Below, piece after piece: positions 40,505-49,487 of a DNA stretch of 64,000 bases. The stretch lies in NCBI GenBank assembly GCA_934476235.1, contig CAKSNL010000001.1, positions 372,001 to 436,000 on the forward strand, written 5' to 3'. Position numbers and translations under genes: made by a program. Every line of letters begins with the position of its first letter. The stretch's first letter is position 1. This DNA comes from an uncultured Clostridia bacterium. GTDB taxonomy: Bacteria; Bacillota; Clostridia; CAKSNL01; HGM11501. The notes under the pieces are model-generated. The model had not been told where the DNA came from. It did no database searches and was given only the letters and a program-made list of their open reading frames with translations.

Positions 40505-41278
40505 ATGAGCAAAAACAAAAATCTTTTTTCCATAGGGGAAATTGCAAAATCAATCAACATAACGCGCAAAATAATATTAAATTACGAGGCAAAAGGGCTT
40601 ATAAAGCCGGATGTTAAGGAGGGGCAAACCGGGAACAGATATTACTCGATCGACACCTTCACCCAGATAAAATCCATAAGGGTTTTTCAAAGCCTCGGGC
40701 TGTCGCTTGACGAGATCAGGGAGTATTTCAGCGACAAGACGGATCTGACGTCGCTTATCAAAAGGCTTGAGGCGCTGCGCGATGAAATTGAGCTTAACAT
40801 TTCAAGGCTATATGAGCGCACAAACAAAGCGAACGGCGTGATCATAAAAGTCCGCCTCGATGCACAGAGAGTTTACGCCGCGACACTTAAGACCTCGTCC
40901 GTCGCGGAAAAAAGCGCATTTCTTCGCCAAACCGCGCTTATTGCAATGCGAAGTTACGGAACCGACACGACAAAGAGGATGTACTTTACCGAGTTTCCCT
41001 TGGATGAGCCGGATAACATCACCTTTGCCGTTGCGGTACCTCCCGAAAGCGAGGGCGAAAACATATTAAAAGCCAAGGAGTCCGATGCACTTAGTATCAT
41101 TCACCGCGGTGCGTACGAGTCTCTTCCCGCCGTCCGCGAAAAGCTTCTTTCCTACGCAAGGGAAAACGGGCTAAAGCCGACCGGCACATGCCGCCACGTT
41201 TATATTGAGGGTCCGCCCCAGCACAAGGACAAAAGCAAGTTTATAACTCAGGTTTTACTCCCCATAGAAAAAGACTGA
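40505..41278 (+). CDS. MerR-family regulator with GyrI-like ligand domain
   Basis: A 257-residue regulator of BmrR type. The N-terminal winged helix (LFSIGEIAKSINITRKIILNYEAKGLIKP, split here) and a coiled-coil near residues 80-115 lead to a GyrI-like effector domain (VYAATLKTS to ITQVLLPI) that in relatives binds amphipathic drugs or lipophilic cations. Such proteins activate promoters with 19-bp spacers; one faces it directly on the other strand. The expected target is usually an efflux pump, but here it is an exported-protein operon. The start codon is preceded by GAGGT. Confidence 0.9.
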   Translation: MSKNKNLFSIGEIAKSINITRKIILNYEAKGLIKPDVKEGQTGNRYYSIDTFTQIKSIRVFQSLGLSLDEIREYFSDKTDLTSLIKRLEALRDEIELNISRLYERTNKANGVIIKVRLDAQRVYAATLKTSSVAEKSAFLRQTALIAMRSYGTDTTKRMYFTEFPLDEPDNITFAVAVPPESEGENILKAKESDALSIIHRGAYESLPAVREKLLSYARENGLKPTGTCRHVYIEGPPQHKDKSKFITQVLLPIEKD

Positions 41279-41301
41279 TTCAAAAAAATCAGTCTTTTTT
41301 A
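41268..41301. terminator. Bidirectional terminator
   Basis: AAAAGACTGAT / ATCAGTCTTTT with a short A-rich loop and T-runs on both strands. It closes the MerR gene and the convergent BspA operon. Confidence 0.88.
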
Positions 41302-41302
41302 T

Positions 41303-43792
41303 TTATTTTGTGATGATGACCTTTTCTCCGTCTTCAACCCATAAAACTTTTGCTCCGAGCTCCTCCGCGATAAATCTTAAGGGAGTGTACGTTCTGCCGT
41401 TTTCGATAAAGGCGGGCGAGTCAAGCTTTACCTCTTTTCCGTTGACAAGGGCAGTTTCTTCGCCTATCGTGATAAGGATGGTCACGTCCTTGCCCGTTAC
41501 GGTGACAAGCTTTTTCTCCTCGTCCCACTCGACTTTCGCGCCGAGGCTTTCCGCAACAAAACGGGCGGGAAGCATTGCGCGGTCAGCAACTATCTTCGGT
41601 GCAACATCGTTTGTCTTTGCCTTTCCGAAAACCTTTGCCTTTTTCTCGCCGATAGTGAGCACTATCTCGTTTTCGGAATTGTCCTTCTCCTCCCATGCGG
41701 CGTAAAGCGTCATTCCGCCCGTCACCTTTTCGGAGAAGTCATACTTATTCTTAAGCTCTTTATCCGTGTACCAGCCGGCAAAGTCAAATCCTTCCCTGGT
41801 CGGCTCCTCAGGCTCGGTCAGCAGGGAATTTTTATAAACACGCTCTTTATCAACCTTGCTTCCGCCGTTTGAGTCAAACGATACCGTAAGAAGCGTCGAA
41901 CCGCCTCCGCTGCTGCCGCCCGAGGATCTTTTATAAAGCTTTACTGTACCAGTAAGCGTTTCATAGTTTTTGCTGTCCGCCGGTTCAAAGAGCCATTTAT
42001 AGTTTTTATTTGCCGCAACAACTGTTTCACCGGCAAGTAAAGTACCGTCGCCCTGTACCCACTTCACGCTTCCTTCCGTGCTGAATGCGCCGTCTTCCGC
42101 GTTAAGCTCTGCATCGGCAAGCGTTTTTCCGGAGGACGTGATTTTTTTATAATTCGGGCTGCCCGAAGGCTTTGCCTTTTCAACAGTCCAGCTTGCCGTA
42201 ACAGTGTCGGTTGTACCGTCACTCCACTTGGTTTTGGGCAGAACGGTTATTTCATATGTTCCGGCATCGGTCGCGACCGTGCCCGATATTGTCATAAACA
42301 CAGGGTCAAAGCCCGAAACCTCCGCTGTCTGTTCTTCGCCGGTATAAACGTACGAGCCTTTAACCTTAATCTCGGGCTTATCGGCTGAAACGAATCTGAC
42401 CTCTTTTGTAACAAAGGGCGTGTTTGCCTCGTAAATATCATTGACGGTCACATTCTTCCAGGATTCTTCATCTCCCGCATAGTATACGTTTTCAAGGTCG
42501 TTTGCTTCGAAGAAAGCGAATTCTCCGACTTCCTCAATATCTGACGAAAACGTTACATCTTTAATACCGGTGTATGAAAAGCCACCCCACAAGATCTGCT
42601 TTACTCCCGAAAGTCTGATAGCCGAAAGCTTTTTGTTCTCATCAAACGCGTACTCCTCTATAGTCGCGACGCTTTGAGGGGTGGTAAACGAAGCGTCGCC
42701 CTTTGCGGCAGGATATCTTATGAGCACTGTCTTGTCTTTATTGTAAAGCACGCCGTCCTCCGACGAATAATTTGCGTTTTCCGCGCTTACCGATATGCTT
42801 TCAAGGCTCTCAGCGTTAAAGGCGTTTCTACCGATTGAGGTAATGCTTTCCGGAACAAAAATGCTTTTAAGCTTTTCGCATGAATTAAATACAGCGTCTG
42901 CGATATTAGTAACATTTTCCGGAACGTTGATTTCATAGTCTCCCGCAACATCGCCGTTTTTTGCATCAACTATCCATTTGCCGACAATCAGCAAGCCGTC
43001 TTCATAATTTGCACTTTTGTTTTTGCTGTACTCTGAAAACGCGCCGGAGATTACTCTATCCACGCTCTCGGACATAGTGTATCCCTCAAGCGATTTACCT
43101 GTCGGGAATTTATAAAGCGCCGTCTTTGCCTTATTGAAAAGCACGCCGTCCTCCGATGCGTATGTTTCGTTGCCCTCATCAACGTTAAATTCTGTCAGCG
43201 CCGTGCATCCGGGGAAGATTCCCATGGAATCAATCCATGTAAGCGAAGCGGGAACGTTTATTTTGGTAAGACTGCTGCAATTAAAAAACGTATCGGTCAT
43301 AATAGTGGTGATCCCGTCAGCCAGAGTGATACCGTCAAGGCTCGTGCAGTTTGAAAAAGCGCCGAAATAGATTCCCGTTACTTTATCAATATTTATTTTT
43401 TCAAGCGCGGTGCACCTATAAAAGGCATAGCTGTTTATTGTTGTCACACTGTCGGGAAGAGTCACCTCTTTAAGCGCCGGGCACTCGTAAAACGCATACT
43501 GACCGATATCTGTCGCGCCTTCTTCTACGACTACCTTTTCAAGATTGTTATTTATTGCCTCATTTTCTCTCCACGGTGCCATCGAATAAAAATTGGTGGG
43601 ATTCTGGAAATAGACAGCCATATCGCCCGTGCCGCTTATGGTGAGCGTTTTTGTTTCACTGTCAAACTCCCACGTAAGATTTTTGCCGCATTTACCGCTC
43701 ATCTCTCCCTCGGCAGCCGCCGTCATGGGGATAAGAGTGAAAAGCATGCAAAAAACGATAAATGCCGCCCATATCCGTTTTATGTTGTTCAT
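41303..43792 (-). CDS. BspA-type leucine-rich-repeat surface protein with stalk domain
   Basis: An 829-residue exported protein. A signal peptide (1-27) precedes BspA/LRR_5 repeats at about 60-450 (e.g. IGQYAFYECPALKEVTLPDSV; INSYAFYRCTALEKINI). An MBG-like region follows (YTGEEQTAEVSG), then a Ser/Gly linker, a Listeria-Bacteroides repeat (EGFDFAGWYTD) and a C-terminal copper-amine-oxidase-like domain. BspA-type proteins of gut and oral bacteria bind fibronectin and other host or bacterial surfaces. The C-terminal 200 residues match the beta-helix protein at 35286 very closely. It lies 20 bases after the SLH-BspA gene and is probably co-transcribed with it. Confidence 0.9.
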   Translation of the reverse strand: MNNIKRIWAAFIVFCMLFTLIPMTAAAEGEMSGKCGKNLTWEFDSETKTLTISGTGDMAVYFQNPTNFYSMAPWRENEAINNNLEKVVVEEGATDIGQYAFYECPALKEVTLPDSVTTINSYAFYRCTALEKINIDKVTGIYFGAFSNCTSLDGITLADGITTIMTDTFFNCSSLTKINVPASLTWIDSMGIFPGCTALTEFNVDEGNETYASEDGVLFNKAKTALYKFPTGKSLEGYTMSESVDRVISGAFSEYSKNKSANYEDGLLIVGKWIVDAKNGDVAGDYEINVPENVTNIADAVFNSCEKLKSIFVPESITSIGRNAFNAESLESISVSAENANYSSEDGVLYNKDKTVLIRYPAAKGDASFTTPQSVATIEEYAFDENKKLSAIRLSGVKQILWGGFSYTGIKDVTFSSDIEEVGEFAFFEANDLENVYYAGDEESWKNVTVNDIYEANTPFVTKEVRFVSADKPEIKVKGSYVYTGEEQTAEVSGFDPVFMTISGTVATDAGTYEITVLPKTKWSDGTTDTVTASWTVEKAKPSGSPNYKKITSSGKTLADAELNAEDGAFSTEGSVKWVQGDGTLLAGETVVAANKNYKWLFEPADSKNYETLTGTVKLYKRSSGGSSGGGSTLLTVSFDSNGGSKVDKERVYKNSLLTEPEEPTREGFDFAGWYTDKELKNKYDFSEKVTGGMTLYAAWEEKDNSENEIVLTIGEKKAKVFGKAKTNDVAPKIVADRAMLPARFVAESLGAKVEWDEEKKLVTVTGKDVTILITIGEETALVNGKEVKLDSPAFIENGRTYTPLRFIAEELGAKVLWVEDGEKVIITK
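41306..41930 (-). repeat. C-terminal cassette, copy B
   Basis: The partner of 35289-35945. The shared protein blocks include DKELKNKYDFSEKV, TNDVAPKIV, NGKEVKLDSPAFIENGR and TYTPLRFI, separated by short variable stretches and two small deletions relative to copy A. Confidence 0.8.
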
Positions 43793-43812
43793 TTTAATTC
43801 CGCCTTTCTATG

Positions 43813-45669
43813 TCAGTTGTTGTTAAGTACATAAGAAAACTTCCAGAACATTGTCGCAGTGTCCGCTCTTGTGGGTGCAACCTTGGGATAGATGGCATAT
43901 TCATAGCCGTTAACCGAATGGATAAACATAACGTTTTCATTAAAGCACCACACGACGGGAACCTTCGCATAGTCCGCTATTTCGTCATAATCGTTGTAGC
44001 TGTCAAGTCCTGTGGAAACGTCGGACACAACAAGTCCCTTTGACTGTGCATAACGGTAAAAGATTGCCGCTATCTGCTCTCTTGTAACTGCGTCGTCCGG
44101 CGAAAACGTCGTCTCTCCCGTGCCGTTTAAGATTCCTGTTGCCGCTGCCCAGCTGACCGCTTTTTTGTACCAGTCCTGCGTAAGATCGGTAAATTTTGAG
44201 TTTTCGCCCGTTTCGGGAGAACCCGCAAGGCGGTAAAACATTGTCGCAAACTGTGCGCGCGTTATGGTCATGTCGGGGCTGAAGGTGTCGCTCCCGGTTC
44301 CGGTCATAATGCCTTTATCAAGGCAGAACTCGATTCCGCTGTGGTCGGGGTCGCCGTCCGCGCTCTTTATGTCGCGGAAGCGTTTTACCGCACAGTTATT
44401 GCCCTTTTCCTCGCAGGTGAATCTGCCGTCCGCCGCGGCGGTCGGCTCGCCTTTTTCTATAACCTCGCCGGTATCTATGAGTATGCACTTAAATCCGTTG
44501 TCGCGCGCGTACTGCTCACCCGCCGTGCCGCTATAGCACTTTATTACAAGATTCTCATTTCTCACGTCATAGTCGTTCACATAGTCCCAGCCGAAGGCGT
44601 GCATGTCAATCTGCGTCACGCTTTTGGGAATCGTGACCTCGTTTAAGTTATTGCAGCGGAAGAATGCCGCCTCTCCGATATGCTCGACACCCTCTGAAAT
44701 GGTGAGGTTCGAAAGGCTCTCGCACCACGAAAAAGCATTATCGCCAATTTCCTTCACCGTGCCGGGGATTACAACATTGTTAAGATTTTTACACCAATAA
44801 AAACCGAGTTTTGAAATTGATTTTAATGTCGACGGCAGTTTAACCGAGGTGATATCTGACATTTCAAATGCGTCAACACCCATAAGAGTTGTCCCCTCAC
44901 GTATCTCAATTTCTCCGACGGCTTCCCACTCGTGAATCTGCTTATTCTCGGTCGGCGCAGACGGGTCGGGATTGTTTATAGTTTCGTAGCCGATTCTGAT
45001 GCCGGCAATCAGATACTGCCCGTGATACTGTATCCCGTCCACGCGGTTGCCGGGATCATTATCATATGCCGTGCCGAAAAATATTCTCTTTCCCATATAT
45101 TCAAGGTTTTTGGGCATCGTAATGTTTTTAAGCGCCTCGCCGCATATTGCTTCGTTTCCTATATATTTTACACTGTCGGGAATTACAAGAGTTTCGAGAA
45201 TGTCGCCGCAGTTAATGGCTGCGTCCTTTATAACCTCAAGACCGTCGTTTAGTTTAAGATATTTTAAGTACCGGCAGTCAATGGCTCTGTTTCCGATTTC
45301 CTTTATCGTAGGCGGAAGCGTGATGCCGGAAATTTTTGTCGCGCTTTCACGAAGTGCTCCGTCGCCTATCGCCGTAACCGGATGACCGTCTATTTCGGAC
45401 GGAATATCAAGTTCAACCGTAAAATTCGGATCGGAGTCGTACCAGAATTTTGCCGAATAACTTGTAATCATTGCCGAACCGTCATCACGGATAGTATAAA
45501 CCAATGATTCGAGTGAATCATTTTGGCGATACTCCTCCATATCGTCGGTTATGGCAGTTTTACTTTGCTCGTTCCATTCCATACCATAATCCGTGTCGTA
45601 AACGTTCCATGCATGGCAGACCGTGCAGAGCATCGATACTGCACATAATAAGCTTAAGATTTTTTTCAT
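43813..45669 (-). CDS. BspA-type leucine-rich-repeat protein with SLH domains
   Basis: A 618-residue exported protein. A signal peptide (1-20, ending CHA) precedes LRR_5/BspA repeats at about 90-390 (IPSEIDGHPVTAIGDGAL; IPGTVKEIGDNAFSWC; IPKSVTQIDMHAFG). Three SLH domains fill about 430-618 (SGIEFCLDKGIMTGTG...TRAQFATMFYRLAG; FTDLTQDWYKKAVSWAAATG; YDEIADYAKVPVVWCF). It should be wall-bound through SLH and present its repeat face outward. It is followed by a second BspA gene that uses a stalk domain in place of SLH. It has its own promoter, divergent from an XRE-type gene. Confidence 0.92.
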   Translation of the reverse strand: MKKILSLLCAVSMLCTVCHAWNVYDTDYGMEWNEQSKTAITDDMEEYRQNDSLESLVYTIRDDGSAMITSYSAKFWYDSDPNFTVELDIPSEIDGHPVTAIGDGALRESATKISGITLPPTIKEIGNRAIDCRYLKYLKLNDGLEVIKDAAINCGDILETLVIPDSVKYIGNEAICGEALKNITMPKNLEYMGKRIFFGTAYDNDPGNRVDGIQYHGQYLIAGIRIGYETINNPDPSAPTENKQIHEWEAVGEIEIREGTTLMGVDAFEMSDITSVKLPSTLKSISKLGFYWCKNLNNVVIPGTVKEIGDNAFSWCESLSNLTISEGVEHIGEAAFFRCNNLNEVTIPKSVTQIDMHAFGWDYVNDYDVRNENLVIKCYSGTAGEQYARDNGFKCILIDTGEVIEKGEPTAAADGRFTCEEKGNNCAVKRFRDIKSADGDPDHSGIEFCLDKGIMTGTGSDTFSPDMTITRAQFATMFYRLAGSPETGENSKFTDLTQDWYKKAVSWAAATGILNGTGETTFSPDDAVTREQIAAIFYRYAQSKGLVVSDVSTGLDSYNDYDEIADYAKVPVVWCFNENVMFIHSVNGYEYAIYPKVAPTRADTATMFWKFSYVLNNN

Positions 45670-45697
45670 TTAACCGCCTCCATAAGTTGATATTTAA

Positions 45698-45726
45698 ATT
45701 TTAACATAAACAGCCTTTACAGTAAA
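45698..45726 (-). promoter_or_regulatory. Promoter of the BspA operon
   Basis: On the minus strand TTTACT (45721-45726) and TAAAAT (45698-45703) are 17 bases apart; GGAGGCGG lies before the ATG. Confidence 0.65.
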
Positions 45727-45769
45727 CACCGCTTTCCGAACGGTCATTGCCAAATTCGGAAATTTTTCT

Positions 45770-45797
45770 TTGCTTTTTCCCTTTTATGTGGTAAAAT
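45770..45797 (+). promoter_or_regulatory. Promoter of the double-HTH gene
   Basis: TTGCTT (45770-45775) and TAAAAT (45792-45797) are separated by 16 bases, followed by GAGGAG and the ATG at 45821. Confidence 0.6.
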
Positions 45798-45820
45798 ATA
45801 TGCTGTGAGGAGATGATTCT

Positions 45821-47545
45821 ATGTTCAGCGACAAGCTTAATGAATATATAAAACTTACCGGCGCACCGGCAAAGGAGATTGCAGCGCTTTCCGGTCTTTC
45901 GGAGGCGACACTCAGCCGCTACAGAAACGGCACAAGAATCCCGAAGGAGGAGGACTCCGAAAAGCTCTGCCGGGGGCTTTATAAGCTTCTTAAATGTAAG
46001 GGCGTTTCGGTATCGTTCAACGAGCTTGCTCTTGCCCTTAAAGCGGACCTTCCGGAAAAGGGCGCCGTGCTCCCCTCCTTTTCAAAGAGGCTGGACGCGC
46101 TTTTTACCGCGCTTTCGGTCAACTCGTCAGAGCTTTCGCGCGCGTTAAGATATGATTCTTCATACATTTCAAGAATAAGAAATTCCGAAAGAAAGCCGTC
46201 CGACCCCGAAAAATTCGCGTCGGACACGGCGCTTTTCATCTCGCGCCGTTATGACTCCGCGGCGTGCAAAGCGGCTTTCTCCGCCCTCTCCGGGATTTCG
46301 GAAAAGGAGCTTTCCTCTCCCGAAAAATACTCCGAAGCGATATTTCTCTATCTTAAGGGCAATGAGTCAGAGCGCGTCTCCGCCAATCCCGGTATATCGT
46401 CGTTTTTGGAAAAGCTTGACGCTTTTGACCTTTCCGAATACATAAGGGCGATACACTTCGATACACTTAAAGTGCCGACCGTGCCCTTTGAGCTGCCCGT
46501 AAGAAAGACATATTACACACTTGAGGGAATGAAATCCGGCGAGATAGATTTTTTAAAAAGCACTGCGACGAGCAGAGCGCAGAGCGACGTCTTTATGTTC
46601 AGTGACATGCCGATGGACGATATGGCTAAGGACTCCGCGTTTTCAAAAAAATATATGATCGGGCTTGCTGCCATGCTTAAAAGGGGACTTCACTTAAATG
46701 TGGTCCACAATTTAAATCGCCCGGAAAGGGAAATCATGATCGGGCTTGAAGGCTGGATACCGCTTTATATGACCGGGCAGATCTCGCCCTATTACCTAAA
46801 GAACGTGCATAACGGCGTTTTCTGCCGGCTTTTAAATGTTTCCGGCACCGCAGCGCTTGCCGGCGAATGTATCTCATCACACCACGCCGACGGAAAATAT
46901 TATTTTACAAAAAATAAAGAGGAGCTTGCCTATTACAGAAAAAGAGCGGAGCAAATACTTAAAAAAGCGCTTCCTCTTATGGATATCTGCCGTGAGGAAA
47001 ACAAGGAGGAGCTTAAAAATTTCGTTTTGTCGGATTCCGAGCCCGGGAATTACAAAAGCATTCTCTCCTCTCCCTCCATCTTCACTTTGGATAATGAATT
47101 TTTAACCTCGTTTTTAAAAAAGCGGAATGTGCCGGATGAGGACGTTAAAAGGATAACAGACTATGCCTCCTCCGTGCGGCGCTATATTGCCGAAAGGCTT
47201 TGTGCTTCTTCGGTGACCGATGAACTTTATTTTCCCTCCGAAGAGGAATTTTCTCTCTCCCCTCCGTCACTCTCTCTTTCGGGACTCTTTTATGAGAAGG
47301 ATTTAACCTATACATATGACGAATTTTGCCGACACGTAAGCCTTTGTGAGAAGTTTTCAAAAGAGAACGGCAGCTACCGCCTCATAAAGAGCTGCTATCC
47401 GGGCTTTAAGAATTTAAGCATACACATAAAATCCGGCAAACGGGCGATAATCTCAAAAGGGCGCGGACCCGCAATTCACTTTATCGTAAGGCACCCGCTC
47501 CTGCTTTCGGCAATAGAGGAGCAAATTTTCCCGTTAAAAGATTAA
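45821..47545 (+). CDS. Double helix-turn-helix regulator with large uncharacterised domain
   Basis: A 574-residue protein. Two XRE-like HTH motifs lie near residues 18-40 (KEIAALSGLSEATLSRYRNG) and 100-125 (SSELSRALRYDSSYISRIRNSE). The remaining 400 residues form a conserved but unnamed region with MFSDMPMDDM, LHLNVVHNLNRPEREIMIGLEGWIPLYMTG and SHHADGKYYFTK. I recall similar long HTH proteins in other Clostridia, with no assigned function. No membrane segment or catalytic motif is evident. It is divergent from the BspA operon by about 150 bases, so control of that operon is a reasonable hypothesis. Confidence 0.7.
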   Translation: MFSDKLNEYIKLTGAPAKEIAALSGLSEATLSRYRNGTRIPKEEDSEKLCRGLYKLLKCKGVSVSFNELALALKADLPEKGAVLPSFSKRLDALFTALSVNSSELSRALRYDSSYISRIRNSERKPSDPEKFASDTALFISRRYDSAACKAAFSALSGISEKELSSPEKYSEAIFLYLKGNESERVSANPGISSFLEKLDAFDLSEYIRAIHFDTLKVPTVPFELPVRKTYYTLEGMKSGEIDFLKSTATSRAQSDVFMFSDMPMDDMAKDSAFSKKYMIGLAAMLKRGLHLNVVHNLNRPEREIMIGLEGWIPLYMTGQISPYYLKNVHNGVFCRLLNVSGTAALAGECISSHHADGKYYFTKNKEELAYYRKRAEQILKKALPLMDICREENKEELKNFVLSDSEPGNYKSILSSPSIFTLDNEFLTSFLKKRNVPDEDVKRITDYASSVRRYIAERLCASSVTDELYFPSEEEFSLSPPSLSLSGLFYEKDLTYTYDEFCRHVSLCEKFSKENGSYRLIKSCYPGFKNLSIHIKSGKRAIISKGRGPAIHFIVRHPLLLSAIEEQIFPLKD

Positions 47546-47577
47546 AAGGCTTTCCTATAAGGAAAGCCTTTTTTCTC
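47544..47577. terminator. Bidirectional terminator
   Basis: AAAAGGCTTTCC / GGAAAGCCTTTT with a four-base loop and a T-run. It closes the double-HTH gene and the convergent MFS gene, whose last codons overlap it. Confidence 0.88.
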
Positions 47578-48748
47578 TCCGCTCCTTGATAAAGGCGGCA
47601 TATGAGCCCGTCAGCGTTAAGAGCGCCCATATTAAGATGATGCCGTTCCAGCCGATAACTCCCATAAGCGACGAGAACACGATATTTGAAACCGCCGCGC
47701 CGATATAGCCGGCGCAGTCTAATATTCCGTTCGCGCCGGAGACCTTTCCCGTCGCGCCGAGTCCCGGAATGTAGATGCTCCACATCATGGAGGAGGCAAC
47801 CTGTGACGATACGCCGGAAAGAAGGAAAAATCCGATGTTTATCCATCTTCCGAACGGCAGCAGCATCAAGATAAAGCAAAGCGCGGAGCAAAAATATGCG
47901 GCTTTGATGATTGCTATATCGCGCTCATGCATAAGCTTAAAAATAAAGAACGCGCAAAAGGGGATCGCCGCCCTGATGACGGACATTGCGGAAAATATAA
48001 TGTTCGATATGACCTTGTCAAACAAAAGTACCTCTGTAAGATAGGTCGGTATCCAGAAGTTTATCGACGACGCGGATATTTCTATTATCATCCCGATTCC
48101 CAGGTAGAAAACGAAATTCGGAATCTTAAATATTCCCGCTATGTCAAGCTTTTTTCTTTCTCCGGGCACGAATTTTTTTATGCGATTTTTCTTTTCAAGA
48201 TATGTAAGCATGAAAGAGGCGAACGCGGCAAAGAGGAAAGCACAGATTCCCGAAGCTAAGAACGCTCTTTTCCAGGCAAAAAGCGCGGCGCAAAAGCTCG
48301 CGATAAAAACGCCCAGAAAGCTTGCCGCGGAAAAGAACAGGCAGATGACCCTTGCATGATCGGCACAAGTGTTTTCCGTTATTATCTTCATGAGCGGTCC
48401 GCGGAGCATCGACAGTGAAAAGCCCAAGAGAATAAAACTGAAAAAATGAACGGCGTGCACATCGGTAAGCGGAAACAAAAAAGCCGCGCATCCCGAGAGC
48501 ATAAGCCCTGATGCGATCATTTTCTTAGGATTTAACACGTCGCCCGCAACTCCGTTTACCAGTTGTCCCGCCGCATAGGAAATGAAATACGATGAGGAAA
48601 GCATGCCGATATAGCTTTTTGTGAACTGCCCGCCCGCAAGCATTTCCGGCGTCAGCACCGAAAGGACATTTCTCATGTAATAGCTGACGATATAAGATAT
48701 AATGCAGATAACGCCGATAAGCGCCGCATTTCCCGAGTCTTTTTTCAT
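47555..48748 (-). CDS. MFS transporter, organophosphate:phosphate antiporter-like
   Basis: A 397-residue, 12-helix major-facilitator protein. The N-terminal half (YYMRNVLSVLTPEM, SYIGMLSSSYFISYAAGQLVNGVAGD) resembles the GlpT/UhpT/UhpC group that exchanges sugar phosphates or glycerol-3-phosphate for phosphate. The loop after helix 6 is basic (YLEKKNRIKKFVPGERKK). The ATG at 48748 is taken because GGGAGTGA lies five bases upstream; a TTG five codons earlier is less likely. The substrate is unknown. It is monocistronic, with a consensus promoter of its own. Confidence 0.85.
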   Translation of the reverse strand: MKKDSGNAALIGVICIISYIVSYYMRNVLSVLTPEMLAGGQFTKSYIGMLSSSYFISYAAGQLVNGVAGDVLNPKKMIASGLMLSGCAAFLFPLTDVHAVHFFSFILLGFSLSMLRGPLMKIITENTCADHARVICLFFSAASFLGVFIASFCAALFAWKRAFLASGICAFLFAAFASFMLTYLEKKNRIKKFVPGERKKLDIAGIFKIPNFVFYLGIGMIIEISASSINFWIPTYLTEVLLFDKVISNIIFSAMSVIRAAIPFCAFFIFKLMHERDIAIIKAAYFCSALCFILMLLPFGRWINIGFFLLSGVSSQVASSMMWSIYIPGLGATGKVSGANGILDCAGYIGAAVSNIVFSSLMGVIGWNGIILIWALLTLTGSYAAFIKERREKRLSL

Positions 48749-48778
48749 TACAATCACTCCCAAAGCAAGCTAACGGTC

Positions 48779-48807
48779 ATTATAACACGTCTTCGTCCTA
48801 AAGTCAA
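48779..48807 (-). promoter_or_regulatory. Promoter of the MFS gene
   Basis: On the minus strand TTGACT (48802-48807) and TATAAT (48779-48784) are separated by 17 bases. Confidence 0.88.
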
Positions 48808-48839
48808 CATAAACGCACATAAATACACATTTAAATTTA

Positions 48840-48873
48840 CAAAAAGCACTGTAACCTTAGGTTACAGTGTTTT
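48840..48873 (-). terminator. Terminator after pgsA
   Basis: CACTGTAACC / GGTTACAGTG with a three-base loop (48847-48869), followed by CTTTTTG on the minus strand. It separates the pgsA unit from the MFS promoter. Confidence 0.8.
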
Positions 48874-48916
48874 CTTCGTAAAACCATTACTTTCTTATCA
48901 CGGGGCGGCTTTAGCC

Positions 48917-49465
48917 TCATTTTTCATTTTTTATAAGCAAAAAGTATTCCCGCATATAGAGAACGAAGGCGAGTACCATAAACGCCGCGCAGGTTAAAAT
49001 TATCACATCGACCGCCTTGTCGGGCATCGGGAACGCAAAAAGCGCAATCATCGCCACAAACTGAACAACGGTCGACACCTTGCCGAACCACATTGCTCCG
49101 GACAGTTTTTTCTTCTTTTTGCAAAGCGTGAAAAGTCCCGCAAGCCCCATGGTAAGCTCCTTGACCAAAAACACTCCGACAAGCAGCCACATATCCTTAT
49201 ACCGCGAAAGGAGGCACACAATAAGTGACGCCTGAGTGAGCTTGTCCGCAACCGGGTCCAATATCTTTCCCCAGTCGGTTATCATGTCAAACCGGCGCGC
49301 TATAAATCCGTCCGCCATATCGGTAAGCCCGGAAAATGCGACAAGCAATGCCGCAGACACATATTCCCCTTTAAAATAAAGATATGTGAACGCCGGAATC
49401 AAAAGTATTCTCAGATAGCTTAAAATATTCGGCAGCGAAAACGCTTCTTTTTTGACCTTCTCCAT
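48917..49465 (-). CDS. pgsA: CDP-diacylglycerol-glycerol-3-phosphate 3-phosphatidyltransferase-like enzyme
   Basis: A 182-residue membrane enzyme of the CDP-alcohol phosphatidyltransferase family. The catalytic motif D-x2-D-G-x2-A-R-x8-G-x3-D-x3-D is complete: DMADGFIARR then GKILDPVADK (about residues 55-80). Four to six membrane helices surround it. PgsA joins CDP-diacylglycerol to glycerol-3-phosphate as the first step to phosphatidylglycerol. The ATG at 49465 follows GGAGAGGTG. It is 22 bases downstream of the DUF4234-like membrane protein gene and probably co-transcribed. Some relatives make other phospholipids, so the acceptor is inferred. Confidence 0.88.
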   Translation of the reverse strand: MEKVKKEAFSLPNILSYLRILLIPAFTYLYFKGEYVSAALLVAFSGLTDMADGFIARRFDMITDWGKILDPVADKLTQASLIVCLLSRYKDMWLLVGVFLVKELTMGLAGLFTLCKKKKKLSGAMWFGKVSTVVQFVAMIALFAFPMPDKAVDVIILTCAAFMVLAFVLYMREYFLLIKNEK

Positions 49466-49487
49466 TTTACACCTCTCCAATCAAGGC

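Larger units (their letters stand above)
20006..45669. other. Region rich in exported and wall-attached proteins
   Basis: Seven exported proteins (subtilase, two giants, beta-helix protein, SH3b/stalk protein, two BspA proteins) fill almost all of this 25.7-kb stretch, all on the minus strand. The only other genes are the DUF4379 zinc ribbon and the MerR-family regulator. They share modules (SLH, InlB-type repeats, copper-amine-oxidase-like domain). No integrase, transposase or tRNA border is visible. Confidence 0.8.
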
